A stretch of DNA of 64,000 nt from Calliopsis andreniformis (lineage: Eukaryota; Arthropoda; Insecta; Hymenoptera; Andrenidae): positions 930,001 to 994,000 of the forward strand of contig NW_027480504.1 of assembly GCF_051401765.1 (NCBI RefSeq), given 5' to 3'. How positions within the stretch are numbered: position 1 is the first letter of the stretch; each line of letters begins with the position of its first letter. The position numbers were made by a program, and so were the translations under genes. The notes under the pieces are model-generated. The model worked only from the letters and a program-made list of their open reading frames with translations. It made no database searches and was not told the origin of the DNA. This document shows, piece after piece, positions 27,430-40,210 of the stretch.

Positions 27430-29619
27430 CTCAATCCTCAATCCTCAATCCTCAATCCTCAATACTCAATCCTCAATCTTCAATCCTCAATACTCAAACT
27501 TCAATCCTCAATCCCCAATCCTCAATCCTCAATCATTAATCCTCAATCATCAATCCTCAATCTTCAATACTCAATCTTCTATCCTCAATCCCCAATCCTC
27601 AATCCTCAATCCACATTCTTCAATACTCAAGACCCATTCCTCAATCTTCATTCCTCAGTCCTGAATCCTCAAATCTCAATCCTTAATCCTCAATCCTCAG
27701 ACCTCAAACAACAATACTCAACCCTCAGCCCTCGTCCTCAATCCACAACCCTCAATCGTCGATCCTCAATCTTCAATCATCAATATTCAACCTTCAATCC
27801 TGAATCCTCAATCCCCAATCCTCAATCCTCAATCCTCAATGTTCAATGCGCAATACCCAATCCTCAATCTTCAATCCACAATCCTCAATCCTCAATCCTC
27901 GATCCTCAGTCCTCAGTCCTCAAACCTCAATCCTCAAACCTCAGCACTCATCCTCAATCCTCAATCCTCAATCCTCAATCCTCAATCCTCAATCTTCAAT
28001 CCTCAATACTCAATCTTCAAACCTCAATCCTCAATCATCAACCCTCAGCCCTCAACCTCAATTCTCAATTCTCAATACTCAATCCTCAATCATCAATCTT
28101 CAATCCTCAATAATCAATCTCCAATCCTAGATCCTCAACCCCCAATCCTCAATTCTTAATCCTCAATTTTGAATCCTCAATCCCCAGTCCTCAGTCTCCA
28201 ATCCTCAATGCTCAATCCTCAATCTTCAATCCTCAGTCCTCAATCCTCAATCCTCAATCCTCAAACCTCAATCCTCAACCGTCAGTCCTCGTCCTCAATC
28301 CTCAACCCTCAATCATCAATCCACAATCTTCAATCCTCAATACTCAATATTCAGTCCTCAATCCTCAATCCTCAATCCTCAATCTTCAATCCTCAATCGT
28401 CAATCCTCAATCCTCAATCCTCAATCCACATCCTTCAATCCTCAATACCCAATCCACAATCTTCATTCCTCAATCCTCAATCATCAATTCTCAATACTCA
28501 ATCCTCAATCTTCAATCCTCAATGCTCAATCCTCAATCCTCAATCCTCAATCATCAGTCCTCAATCCTCAATCCTCAACCCTCAACCGTCAGTACTCGTC
28601 CTCAATCGTCACCACTCAATCCTCAATCCTCAATCTTCAATCCTAATTCTTCAATCCTCAATACCCAATCCTCAATCTTCAATCCTCAATCCTCAGTCCT
28701 CAATTCTCAATCCTCAATCCTCAGTCCCCAGTCCTCAAACTTCAAACCTCAATCCTCAACCCTCAGCCCTCATCCTCAATCCTCAATCCTCAATCCTCAA
28801 TTCTCAATCCACTATCTTCAATCCCCAATACTCAATCTTCTATCCTCAATCCACAATCCTCAATCCTCAATCCTCAATCCTCAATCCTCAGTCCCCAATT
28901 TTCAATCCTCAGTCTTCAATCCTCAATACTCAATATTCAATCCTCCATCCTCAATCCTCAATCATCAGTCTTCAATCCTCAATACTCAATATTCAATCCT
29001 CAATCCCCAATCCTCAATCCTCAATCCTCAATCTTCAATCCTCAATCCTCATTCTTCAATCCTCAATCCTCAATCCTCAATCCTCAATCCTCAATTTTCA
29101 ATCCACAATACTCAATCTTCAATCCTCAATCCTCAATCCTCAATCCTCAATCCTCAATCCTCAATCTTCAGTCCTCAATACTCAATCTTCAATCCTCAAT
29201 CCCCAATCCTCAATCCTCAATCATTAATCCTCAATCATCAATCCTCAATCTTCAATACTCAATCTTCTATCCTCAATCCCCAATCCTCAATCCTCAATCC
29301 ACATTCTTCAATACTCAAGACCCATTCCTCAATCTTCATTCCTCAGTCCTGAATCCTCAAATCTCAATCCTTAATCCTCAATCCTCAGACCTCAAACAAC
29401 AATACTCAACCCTCAGCCCTCGTCCTCAATCCAGAACCCTCAATCGTCGATCCTCAAACTTCAATCATCAATATTCAACCTTCAATCCTGAATCCTCAAT
29501 CCCCAATCCTCAATCCTCAATCCTCAATTCTCAATCCTCAATCCTCCATCCTCAGACCTCAAACAGCAATTCTCAACCCTCAGTCCTCGTCCTCAATCCA
29601 CAACCATCAATACTCAATC
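27430..29619 (+). repeat. 2,190-base tandem duplication, copy 2
   Basis: Second copy of the 2,190-base unit. After about 29620 the sequence resumes the flank seen near 24700. The stretches 24641-25040 and 29560-29980 also match, at an offset of 4,919 that becomes 4,940 after a 21-base (three-heptamer) length change. Confidence 0.85.
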
Positions 29620-30466
29620 CTCAATCTTCAATCATCAATATTCAATCTTCAGTCCTCAATCCTCAATCCACAATCCTCAATCCTCAATCCTCAATCCTCC
29701 ATGTTCAATCCGCAATACCCAATCCTCAATCTTCAATCCTCAATCCTCAATCCTCAATCCTCAATCCTCAATGTTCAATCCGCAATACCCAATCCTCAAT
29801 CTTCAATACTCAATCCTCTATCCTCAATCCTCAATCCTCAATCTTCAATCCTCAATACTCAATCTTCAATCCTCAATCCTCAATCCTCAATCCTCAATCC
29901 TCAATCCAAATTCTTGAGTCCTCAACACCCAATCGTCAATCTTCAATCCTCAATCCTCAGTCCTCAATTCTCAATCCTCAATCCTCAATCCTCAGACCTC
30001 AAATATCAATACTCAACCCTCAGTCCTCGTCCTCAATCCACAACCCTCAATCCTCGATCCTCAATCTTGAATCATCAATATTCAATCTTCCACCCTCAAT
30101 CCTCAATCATCAATACTCAATCCTCAATCCTCAATTCTCAGTCCTCAATCCTCAATCTTCAATCCTCAATACTTAATCTTCAATCCTCAATCCTCAATCC
30201 TCAATCCGCAATCCTCAATCTTCGTTCCTCAATACTCAATATTCAGTCCTCAATCCTCAGTCCTCAATCTTCAATCCTCAATGCTCAATCCTCAATCCTC
30301 AATCCTCAGTCCTCAATCCTCAATCCTCAATCTTCAAACCTCAATCCTCAACCGTCAGTCCTCGTCCTCAAACCTGAACCCTCAATCCTCAATCCTCAAT
30401 CTTCAATCATCAATACTCAATCTTCGATCCTCAGTCCTCAATCCTCAATCCTCAATCCTCAATCCT

Positions 30467-30696
30467 CAATATTCAACGCACAACCCTCAACCATCAATCC
30501 TCAATACTCAACCATCAATACTCAATTCTCAATACTCAATAGAATATCCTGAATTCTCATGGTTCAATACTCAATCCACAATATTCAATAATCAAATCTC
30601 AATCCTCAAACATCAATTCTCAACACTCAATCCTCAACACTCAGTCCTCTCTCTTCAGTCCTCCATCCTCAATCCTCAATCCTCAAGCGTCAATCC
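30467..30696 (+). repeat. B island, copy 4
   Basis: Full-length B island with ACGC and ACAACCC at its start, AATATCC at 30543-30549, TGAATTC, TCATGGT, ACAATAT, TCAAATC, TCAACAC and TCAAGCG. It is close to copy 3 and has the A partner's core exactly 280 bases downstream. Confidence 0.85.
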
Positions 30697-30774
30697 TCAA
30701 TCCTCAATCCTCAACCCTCAATCCTCAGTCCTCAAACCTCCACCCCGAATCCTCATTCCTGAATCCTCAATCTT

Positions 30775-30926
30775 CAGCCATAAGACCTCAACAATCAATT
30801 GTCAATCCTCAATCATCAATAGAATATCCTCAATTCACAGTTTTCAATACTCAATCAACATTCTTCAGTCTTCAAATGTCAATCCACTAACATCAACTCT
30901 CATCACGCATCCCTCAACACACAGCC
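30775..30926 (+). repeat. A island, copy 10 (subtype A2, paired with B)
   Basis: A2 island with CATAAG, ACAATCAATTGT, core AATATCC at 30823-30829, ACAGTTT, a CAACATTCT variant and GCATCCC. It shares these variants with copy 9, which fits the 6.5 kb block duplication. Confidence 0.85.
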
Positions 30927-31480
30927 CTCAATCTTCAATCCTCAATCCTCAATACTCAATCTTCAATCCTCAACACTGAACCTTCAATCCTCAATCCTCA
31001 ATCCTCAGTCCTCAATCCTCAATCCTCTATCTTCAATCCTCAGTCCCCGATCCTCAATCTTCAACCCTCAATCCTCAATCCTCAACCCTCGATCCTCAAT
31101 ACCCAATCCACAGTCTTCAATCCTCAATCCTCAATCCTCAATTCTCAATCCTCAATCCTCCATCCACAGACCTCAAACAGCAATACTCAACCCTCAGTCC
31201 TCGTCCTCAATCCACAACCATCAATACTCAATCCTCAATCTTCAATCATCAATATTCAATCATCAGTCATCAATCCTCAATCCTCAATCCTCAATCCTCA
31301 ATCCTCAATCCTCAATCCTCCATGTTCAATCCGCAATACCCAATCCTCAATCTTCAATCCTCAATCCTCAATCCTCAATCCTCAATCCTCAATCCTCAAT
31401 CCTCAATCCTCAATCCTCAATCCTCAATCCTCAGTCCTCAAACCTCAATTATGAATCCTCAATCCTGAGTCCTCAATCTT

Positions 31481-31633
31481 CAGCCCTCAGTCCTCAACAA
31501 TCAGTGGTCAATCCTCAACCCTCAATAGAATATCCTCAAATCACAGTTTTCAACACTCAATACTCAATCTGCAATTTTCAAACCTCTATCCACAAACATC
31601 AATTCTCATCACTCAACCCTCAACACTCAGTCC
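31481..31633 (+). repeat. A island, copy 11 (subtype A1)
   Basis: A1 island with AACAATCAGTGGTC upstream, an AATATCC core, TCAAATC in place of TCAATTC, then ACAGTTT, GCAATTT, TCTATCC, ACAAACA, TCAACAC and TCAATGT. No B partner is present. Confidence 0.85.
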
Positions 31634-34085
31634 TCAATGTTCAATCCTCAATCCTCAATTCTCAATCCTCAATGCTCAATACTCAATCGTCAATCCTCAA
31701 TCCCCAATCCTCAATCTTCAATCCTCAATCCTCAATCCTCAATCCTCAATCCTCAATCTTCAATCCTCAATACTCAATCTTCAATCCTCAATCCTCAATC
31801 CTCTATCCTCAATCCTCAATCCTCAATCCTCAATCATCAATCCTCAATACTCAAACTGCAATCCTCAATCCTCAGTCATCACTCCTCAATCCTCAATCCG
31901 CAAACCTCAATCCTCAACCGTCAGTCCTCGTCCTCAATCCTCAACCCTCAATCCTCAATCCTCAATCGTCAGGCTTCAATCCTCAATACTCAATCTACAA
32001 TCCTCAACCCTCAATACTCATTCCTCAATCCTAATTCTTCAATCCTCAATATCCAATCCTCAATCTTCAATCCTCAATCCTCAATCTCCAATCCTCAATG
32101 CTCAATCCTCAATCTTCAATCCTCTGTCCTCAATCCTCAATCCTCAATCCGCAAACCTCAATCCTCAACCGTCAGTCCTCGTCCTCAATCCTCAACCCTC
32201 AATCCTCAATCCACAATCTTCAATCCTCAATACTCAATATTCAGTCCTCAATCCTCAATCCTCAATCCTCAATCTTCAATCCTCAATCCTCAATCCTCAA
32301 TCCTCATTCTTCAATCCTCAATACCCAATCCACAATCGTCATTCCTCAATCCTCAATCATCAATTCTCAATCCTCAATACTCAATCTTCAATCCTCAATG
32401 CTCAATCCTCAATCCTCAATCCTCAGTCCTCAATCCTCAATCCTCAAACCTCAAACGTCAACCCTCAACCGTCAGTACTCGTCCTCAATCATCAACACTC
32501 AGCCCTCATCCTCAATCCTCAATCCTCAATCCTCAATTCTCAATCCTCAATCTTCTTTCCTCAATACTCAATCTTCAATCTTCAATCCTCAATCCTCAAT
32601 CCTCAATCCCCAATCTTCAATCCTTAATCCTCAATCTTCAATCCTCAATCCCCAGTCCTCAATCTTCAATCCTCAATGCTCAATCCTCAAACCTCAATCC
32701 TCAGTCCTCAATCCTCAGTCCTCAATCTTCAATCCTCAACCCTCACACCTCAACCCTCAACCGTCGGTACTCGTCCTCAATCGTCAACACTCAATCCTCA
32801 ATCGTCAATCTTCAATCCTCATTCTTAAATCCTCAATACCCAATCCTCAGTCTTCAACCCTCAATCGTCAGTCTTCAATCCTCAATACTCAATCTTCAAT
32901 CCTCAATCCTCAATCCTCAATCCTCAATCCGCAATCTTCAATCCTCAATCCTCAAACCTCAATCCTCAACCGTCAGTCCTCAATCCTCAATCCTCATTCT
33001 TCAATCCTCAATACCCAATCCACAATCTTCATTCCTCAATCCTCAATCATCAATTCTCAATCCTCAATCCTCAATCTTCAATCCTCAATGCTCAAACCTC
33101 AATCCTCAATCCTCAGTCCTCAATCCTCAACCCTCAACCGTCAGTACTCGTCCTCAATCGTCAACACTCAATCCTCAATCCTCAATCTTCAATCCTGATT
33201 CTTCAATCCTCAATACCCAATCCTCAATCTTCAATCCTCAATCCTCAGTCCTCAATTCTCAATCCTCAATCCTCAGTCCCCAGTCCTCAAACCTCAATCC
33301 TCAATCCTCAATCCTCAATCCTCAATTTTCAATCCTCAATCCTCAATCCGCAATCTTCAATCCTCAATGCTCAATCTGCAATCTTCAATCCTCAATCCTC
33401 AATCCTCAACCCTCAATCGTCAGTCTTCAATCCTCAATACTCAATCCTCAATCCTCAATCCTCAATCCTCAATCCTCAATCCGCAATATTCAATCCTCAA
33501 TACTCAATCAGCAATCTTCAATCCTCAATCCTCAATCCTCAATCCTCATTCTCCAATACTCAATCCTCAGTCCTCAAACCGCAATTCTGAATCCTCAATC
33601 CTGCATCCTCAATCTTCAGCCATCAGTCCTCAACAATCAGTTGTCAATCCTCAATCCCCAATAGAATATCCTCAATTCACAGTTTTCATTACTCAATACT
33701 CAATCTGCAATCTTCAAATCTCTATCAACAAACATCAATTCTCATCACTCGACCCTGAGCGCTCACACCTCAATGTTCAATCCTCAATCCTCAATTCTCA
33801 ATCTTCAATCCTCAATACTGAACCTTCAATCCTCAATCCTGAATCCTCAATCCTCAATCCTCAATCCTCAGTAATCAATCCTGAATCTTCAATACTCAAT
33901 CGTCATTCCTCCGTCCTCAATCCTCAATCCTCAATCCTCGTTCCTCAAACCTCAATCCACAACCCTCAGTGCTCATCCTCAATTCTCAATTCTCAATCCT
34001 CAATCCTCAATCTTCAATATTCAATCATCAATAATCAATCTCCAATCCTAGATCCTCAATCCCCAATCTTCAATCCTTAATCCTC
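31634..34085 (+). repeat. Mosaic satellite segment before the 34 kb boundary
   Basis: Variable satellite without C cassette landmarks until 34040. It carries the last A island near its right end. The longest chance open frame of the window (31637-33664, 675 codons) lies here and is only an absence of stops. A frame of 366 codons overlaps it in another phase with the same heptapeptide cycle, which argues against coding. Nothing but heptamer repeat was seen. Confidence 0.75.
33617..33769 (+). repeat. A island, copy 12 (subtype A1, rightmost)
   Basis: A1 island with AACAATCAGTTGTC, core AATATCC, TCAATTC, ACAGTTT, GCAATCT, TCTATCA, ACAAACA, and an unusual G-bearing stretch CGACCCTGAGCGCTC near 33750-33764 in place of TCAACCCTCAACAC. 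This is the last A/B island; none was seen from here to 64000. Confidence 0.8.
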
Positions 34086-36177
34086 AATCTTCAATCCTCA
34101 ATCCCCAGTCCTCAATCTTCAATCCTCAATGCTCAATCCTCAATCCTCAATCCTCAGTCCTAAATCCTCAATCCTCAACCCTCAAACCTCAATCCTCAAC
34201 CGTCAGTCCTCGTCCTCAGTTGTCAACACTCAATCCTCAATCCTCAATCTTCAATCCTCAATACTCAATATTCAATACTCAATCCTCAATCTTCAATCCT
34301 CAATCTTCAATCCTCAATACTCAATCCTCAATACTCAATTCTCAATCCTCAATCCTCAATCCTCAATCCTCATTATTCAATCCTCAATACCCAATCCTCA
34401 ATCTTCAATCCTCAATACTCAATCCTCAATCCTCAATCCTCAATCCTCAATCCTCATTATTCAATCCTCAGTCCCAGATCCTGAATCTTCAATACTCACT
34501 CCTCAATCCTGAATCTTCAATCCTCAATACTCAGTCTTCAAGCCTCAATCCTCAATCCTCAATCCTCAATTATCAATCCTCATTCTCCAATCCTCAATAC
34601 ACAATCCTCAATCTTCAATCCTCAATCCCCAATCCTCAATTCTAAATCCTCAATCCTCAATCCTCAATCCTCAATCCTCAATCCTCAATCCTCAATCCTC
34701 AATCCTCAAACTTCAATCCTCAACCGTCAGTCCTCGTCCTCAATCCTCAACCCTCAATCCTCGATCCGCATTCTTCAATCCTCAATCCTCAATCCTCAAT
34801 CCTCAATCCTCAATCTTCAATCCTCAATACTCAATCTTCAATCCTCAATCCTCAGTCCTCAAACCTCAATCCTCAATCCTCAATCCTCAGTAATCAATGC
34901 TCAATCTTCAATACTGAATCGTCAATCCTCAGTCCTCAATCCTCAATCCTCAATCCGCGTTCCTCAAACCTCAATCCTCAACCCTCAGTCCTCACACTCA
35001 ATTCTCAATTCTCAATCCTCAATCCTCAATCCTCAATCTTCAATCCTCAATAATCAATCTCCAATCCTAGGTCCTCAATCCCCAATCCTCAATCCTTAAT
35101 CCTCTATCATCAATCCTCAATCCTCAACTCTCATTCCTCAATGCTCAATACTCAATCTTCAATCCTCAATCCTCAATCCTCAATCCTCAATCCTCAATCC
35201 TCAATCCTCAACACTCAATCCCCAATGCTCAATCCTCAATACCCAATCCTCAGTCATCAATCCTCAATCCACAATCCTCAATCCTCAATCCTCAATACTC
35301 AGTCCTCAATCCTCAATCTTCAATCCTCAATACTCAATCTTCAATCCTCAATCCTCAATCCTCAATCCTCAATCCTCAATCCTCAATCCTCAATCCTCAA
35401 TTCTCAACCCTCAATCCTCAGTCCTCAGTCCTCAAACCTCAATCCTCAAACCTCAGCACTCATCCTCAATCCTCAATCCTCAATCCTCAATCCTCAATCC
35501 TCAATCTTCAATCCTCAATACTCAATCTTCAAACCTCAATCCTCAGTCCTCAAACCTCAATTCTGAATCCTCAATCCTGCATCCTCAATCCTCAATCCTC
35601 AGTAATCAATCCACAATCCTCAATACCCAACGTCAGTCCTCAGTCCTCAATCCTCATCGTTCAATCCTCGTTCCTCAAACCTCAATCCTCAACCCTCAGC
35701 CCTCAACCTCAATTCTCAATTCTCAATACTCAATCCTCAATCCTCAATCTTCAATCCTCAATAATCAATCTCCAATCCTAGATCCTCAATCCCCAATCCT
35801 CAATCCTTAATCCTCAATCTTCAATCCTCAATCCCCAGTCCTCAATCTCCAATCCTCAATGCTTAATCCTCAATCTTCAATCCTCAGTCCTCAATCCTCA
35901 ATCCTCAATCCTCAAACCTCAATCCTCAACCGTCAGTCCTCGTCCTCAATCCTCAACCCTCAATCATCAATCCACAATCTTCAATCCTCAATACTCAATA
36001 CTCAGTCCTCAATCCTCAATCCTCAATCCTCAATCTTCAATCCTCAATCCTCAATCCTCAATCCTCAATCCTCAATCCTCATTCTTCAATCCTCAATATT
36101 CAATCCACAATCTTCATTAATCAATCCTCAATCATCAATTCTCAATCCTCAATCCTCAATCTTCAATCCTCAATGCT
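34085..36177 (+). repeat. About 2.09 kb tandem duplication, copy 1
   Basis: Matches about 36178-38105 at an offset of 2,093-2,100 bases: 34220/36313, 35059/37159 and 35770/37864. Offset changes come in heptamers, apart from a single-base deletion at about 35630 (AACGTC here versus AATCGTC at the matching site near 37726). Confidence 0.75.
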
Positions 36178-38105
36178 CAATCTTCAATCCTCAATCCCCA
36201 GTCCTCAATCTTCAATCCTCAATGCTCAATCCTCAATCCTCAATCCTCAGTCCTAAATCCTCAATCCTCAACCCTCAAACCTCAATCCTCAACCGTCAGT
36301 CCTCGTCCTCAGTTGTCAACACTCAATCCTCAATCCTCAATCTTCAATCCTCAATACTCAATATTCAATACTCAATCCTCAATCTTCAATCCTCAATCTT
36401 CAATCCTCAATACTCAATCCTCAATACTCAATCCTCAATCCTCAATCCTCAATCCTCAATTCTCAATCCTCATTATTCAATCCTCAATACCCAATCCTCA
36501 ATCTTCAATCCTCAATACTCAATCCTCAATCCTCAATCCTCAATCCTCAATCCTCAATATTCAATCCTCAGTACCAGATCCTCAATCTTCAATACTCACT
36601 CCTCAATCCTGAATCTTCAATCCTCAATACTCAGTCTTCAAGCCTCAATCCTCAATCCTCAATCCTCAATTATCAATCCTCATTCTCCAATCCTCAATAC
36701 ACAATCCTCAATCTTCAATCCTCAATCCCCAATCCTCAATTCTAAATCCTCAATCCTCAATCCTCAATCCTCAATCCTCAATCCTCAATCCTCAATCCTC
36801 AATCCTCAAACTTCAATCCTCAACCGTCAGTCCTCGTCCTCAATCCTCAACCCTCAATCCTCGATCCTCATTCTTCAATCCTCAATCCTCAATCCTCAAT
36901 CCTCAATCCTCAATCTTCAATCCTCAATACTCAATCTTCACTCCTCAATCCTCAGTCCTCAAACCTCAATCCTCAATCCTCAATCCTCAGTAATCAATCC
37001 TCAATCTTCAATACTGAATCGTCAATCCTCAGTCCTCAATCCTCAATCCTCAATCCGCGTTCCTCAAACCTCAATCCTCAACCCTCAGTCCTCACACTCA
37101 ATTCTCAATTCTCTATCCTCAATCCTCAATCCTCAATCTTCAATCCTCAATAATCAATCTCCAATCCTAGGTCCTCAATCCCCAATCCTCAATCCTTAAT
37201 CCTCTATCATCAATCCTCAATCCTCAACTCTCATTCCTCAATGCTCAATACTCAATCTTCAATCCTCAATCCTCAATCCTCAATCCTCAATCCTCAATCC
37301 TCAACCCTCAATCCCCAATGCTCAATCCTCAATACCCAATCCTCAGTCATCAATCCTCAATCCACAATCCTCAATCCTCAATCCTCAATACTCAGTCCTC
37401 AATCCTCAATCTTCAATCCTCAATACTCAATCTTCAATCCTCAATCCTCAATCCTCAATCCTCAATCCTCAATCCTCAATCCTCAATCCTCAATTCTCAA
37501 CCCTCAATCCTCAGTCCTCAGTCCTCAAACCTCAATCCTCAAACCTCAGCACTCATCCTCAATCCTCAATCCTCAATCCTCAATCCTCAATCCTCAATCT
37601 TCAATCCTCAATACTCAATCTTCAAACCTCAATCCTCAGTCCTCAAACCTCAATTCTGAATCCTCAATCCTGCATCCTCAATCCTCAATCCTCAGTAATC
37701 AATCCACAATCCTCAATACCCAATCGTCAGTCCTCAGTCCTCAATCCTCATCCCTCAATCCTCGTTCCTCAAACCTCAATCCTCAACCCTCAGCCCTCAA
37801 CCTCAATTCTCAATTCTCAATACTCAATCCTCAATCCTCAATCTTCAATCCTCAATAATCAATCTCCAATCCTAGATCCTCAATCCCCAATCCTCAATCC
37901 TTAATCCTCAATCTTCAATCCTCAATCCCCAGTCCTCAATCTCCAATCCTCAATGCTCAATCCTCTATCTTCAATCCTCAGTCCTCAATCCTCAATCCTC
38001 AATTCTCAAACCTCAATCCTCAACCGTCAGTCCTCGTCCTCAATCCTCAACCCTCAATCATCAATCCACAATCTTCAATCCTCAATACTCAATATTCAGT
38101 CCTCA
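36178..38105 (+). repeat. About 2.09 kb tandem duplication, copy 2
   Basis: Second copy of the 2.09 kb unit; the match to copy 1 ends near 36010/38105. Most of this copy was also transposed or duplicated at distance to 61.8-63.7 kb. Confidence 0.75.
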
Positions 38106-38450
38106 GTCCTCAATACTCAATCCTCAATCTTCAATCCTCAATCCTCAATCCTCAATCCTCAATCCTCAATCTTCAATCCTCAATGCTCAATCCTCAATCC
38201 TCAATCCTCAGTCCTCAATCCTCAATCCTCAACCCTCAACCGTCAGTACTCGTCCTCACTCGTCAACACTCAATCCTCAATCCTCAATCTTCAATCCTCA
38301 TCCTTCAATCCTCAATACACAATCCTCAATCTTCAATCCTCAATCCTCAGTCCTCAATTCTCAATCCTCAATCCTCAGTCCCCAGTCCTCAAACCTCAAA
38401 CCTCAATCCTCAACCCTCAGCCCTCATCCTCAATCCTCAATCCTCAATCC
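36545..38450 (+). repeat. Block G, copy 1 (second copy 25,290 bases away)
   Basis: Matches 61835-63740 with one constant offset of 25,290 bases: 36551/61841, 37159/62449, 37166/62456, 37864/63154 and 38183/63473. No net length change across about 1.9 kb; only a few substitutions were noticed (for example in the strings near 37635/62925, 37655/62945 and 37695/62985). Confidence 0.85.
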
Positions 38451-38599
38451 TCAATCCTCATTCTTCAATCCTCATTCTTAAATCCTCAATACCCAATCCT
38501 CAGACTTCAGTCCTCAATCCTCAATCCTCAATCCTCAATCCTCAATCCTCATTCTTCAATCCTCAATACCCAATCCTCAATCTTCAATCCTCAATCTTC

Positions 38600-40055
38600 A
38601 ATCCTCAACCCTCAAACCTCAATCCTCAACCGTCAGTGCTCGTCCTCAATCGTCAACACTCAATCCTCAATCCCCAATCTTCAATCCTCAATACTCAATA
38701 TTCAATACTCAATCCTCAATCTTCAATCCTCAATCCTCAATCATCAATCCTCAATCCTCAATCCTCAATCCTCAATCCTCAATCCTCAATCCTCAATCCT
38801 CAATCCTCATTCTTCAATCCTCAATACCCAATCCTCAATCCTCATTCTTCAATCCTCAATACCCAATCCACAATCTTCAATACTCAATCCTCAATCCTCA
38901 ATTCTAAATCCTCAATCCTCAATCCTCAATCCTCAATCCTCAATCCTCAATCTTAATCTTCAATCCTCAGTACTCAATCTTCAATCCTCAATCCTCAATC
39001 CTCAATACTCAAACCTCACTCCTCAGTCCGCAGTCCTCAAACCCCAATCCTCAATCCTCAATCCTCAATCCTCAATCCTCAGTAATAAATCCTCAATCCT
39101 CAATACTCAATCGTCAGTCCTCAGTCCTCAATCCTCAACCCTCAATCCTCGTTCCTCAAACCTCAATCCTCAACCCTCAGCCCTCATCCTCAATTCTCAA
39201 TTCTCAATACTCAATCCTCAATCCTCAATCTTCAATCCTCAATAATCAATCTCCAATCCTAGATCCTCACCCCCAATCCTCAATCCTTAATCCTCAATCT
39301 TCAATGCTCAATCCCCAATCCCCAATCCTCAATCCTCAATCCTCAATCCTCAGTAATCAATCCTCAATCCTCAATCCTCATTCTTCAATCCTCAATACCC
39401 AATCCTCAATCTTCATTCCTCAATCCTCAATCATCAGTTCTCAATCCTCAATCCTCAATCTTCAATCCTCAATGCTCAATCCTCAATCCTCAATCCTCAG
39501 TCCTCAATCCTCAATCCTCAACCCTCAAACCTCAACCCTCAACCGTCAGTACTCGTCCTCAATCGTCAACACTCAATCCTCAATCCTCAATCTTCAATCC
39601 TCATTCTTAAATCCTCAATACCCAATCCTCAGACTTCAGTCCTCAATCCTCAATCCTCAATCCTCAATCCTCAATCCTCATTCTTCAATCCTCAATACCC
39701 AATCCTCAATCTTCAATCCTCAATCTTCAATCCTCAATACTCAATCTTCAATCCTCAATCCTCATTCCTCAATCCTCAATCCTCAATCCTCAATCCTCAA
39801 TCCTCAATCGTCAATCTTCAATCCTCAATACTCAATGTTCAATCTTCAAACCTCAATCCTCAATCCTCAATTCTCAACCCGCAATCCTCTGTCCTCAGTC
39901 CTCAAACCTAAATCCTCAAATCTCAGCACTCATCCTCAATCCTCAATCCTCAATCCTCAATCCTCAATCTTCAATCCTCAATACTCAATCTTCAAACCTC
40001 AATCCTCAGTCCTCAAACCTCAATTATGAATACTCAATCCTGCATCCTCAATCCT
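38600..40055 (+). repeat. 1.6 kb unit H, copy 1 (84-base deletion)
   Basis: Matches about 40211-41743. The offset is 1,611, then 1,604 (39251/40855), then 1,688 after about 39845. The last step is an 84-base (12-heptamer) stretch present at about 41444-41527 and in the third copy but missing here, so this copy has the deletion. Confidence 0.75.
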
Positions 40056-40210
40056 CAATATTCAATCCTCAATAATCAATCTCCAATCCTAGATCCTCAA
40101 TCCCCAATCTTCAATCATTAATCCTCAATCTTCAATCCTCAATCCCCAGTCCTCAATCTTCAATCCTCAATGCTCAATCCTCAAACCTCAATCCTCAGTC
40201 CTCAATCCTC

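Larger units (their letters stand above)
29933..31320 (+). repeat. Island-bearing block F, copy 2
   Basis: Matches 23400-24780 at an offset of about 6,533 and carries the fourth B-A pair. The offset changes by one heptamer near the right end (24782 versus 31322). Confidence 0.75.

Noticed and set aside
31637..33664. 675-codon plus-strand open frame, and other long open frames in the window, as protein-coding genes
   Set aside because: The heptamer has no stop in any plus frame, all frames give the same SILNPQS cycle, several long frames overlap in different phases, length changes are in sevens rather than threes, and starts and stops are single-base monomer variants. No coding signal remains.
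190..33769. A and B islands as transposon insertions or solo LTRs
   Set aside because: Both island types stay in the 7-base register with their flanks, each unit can be derived from TCAATCC, and I see no target-site duplication, terminal repeat or coding remnant.
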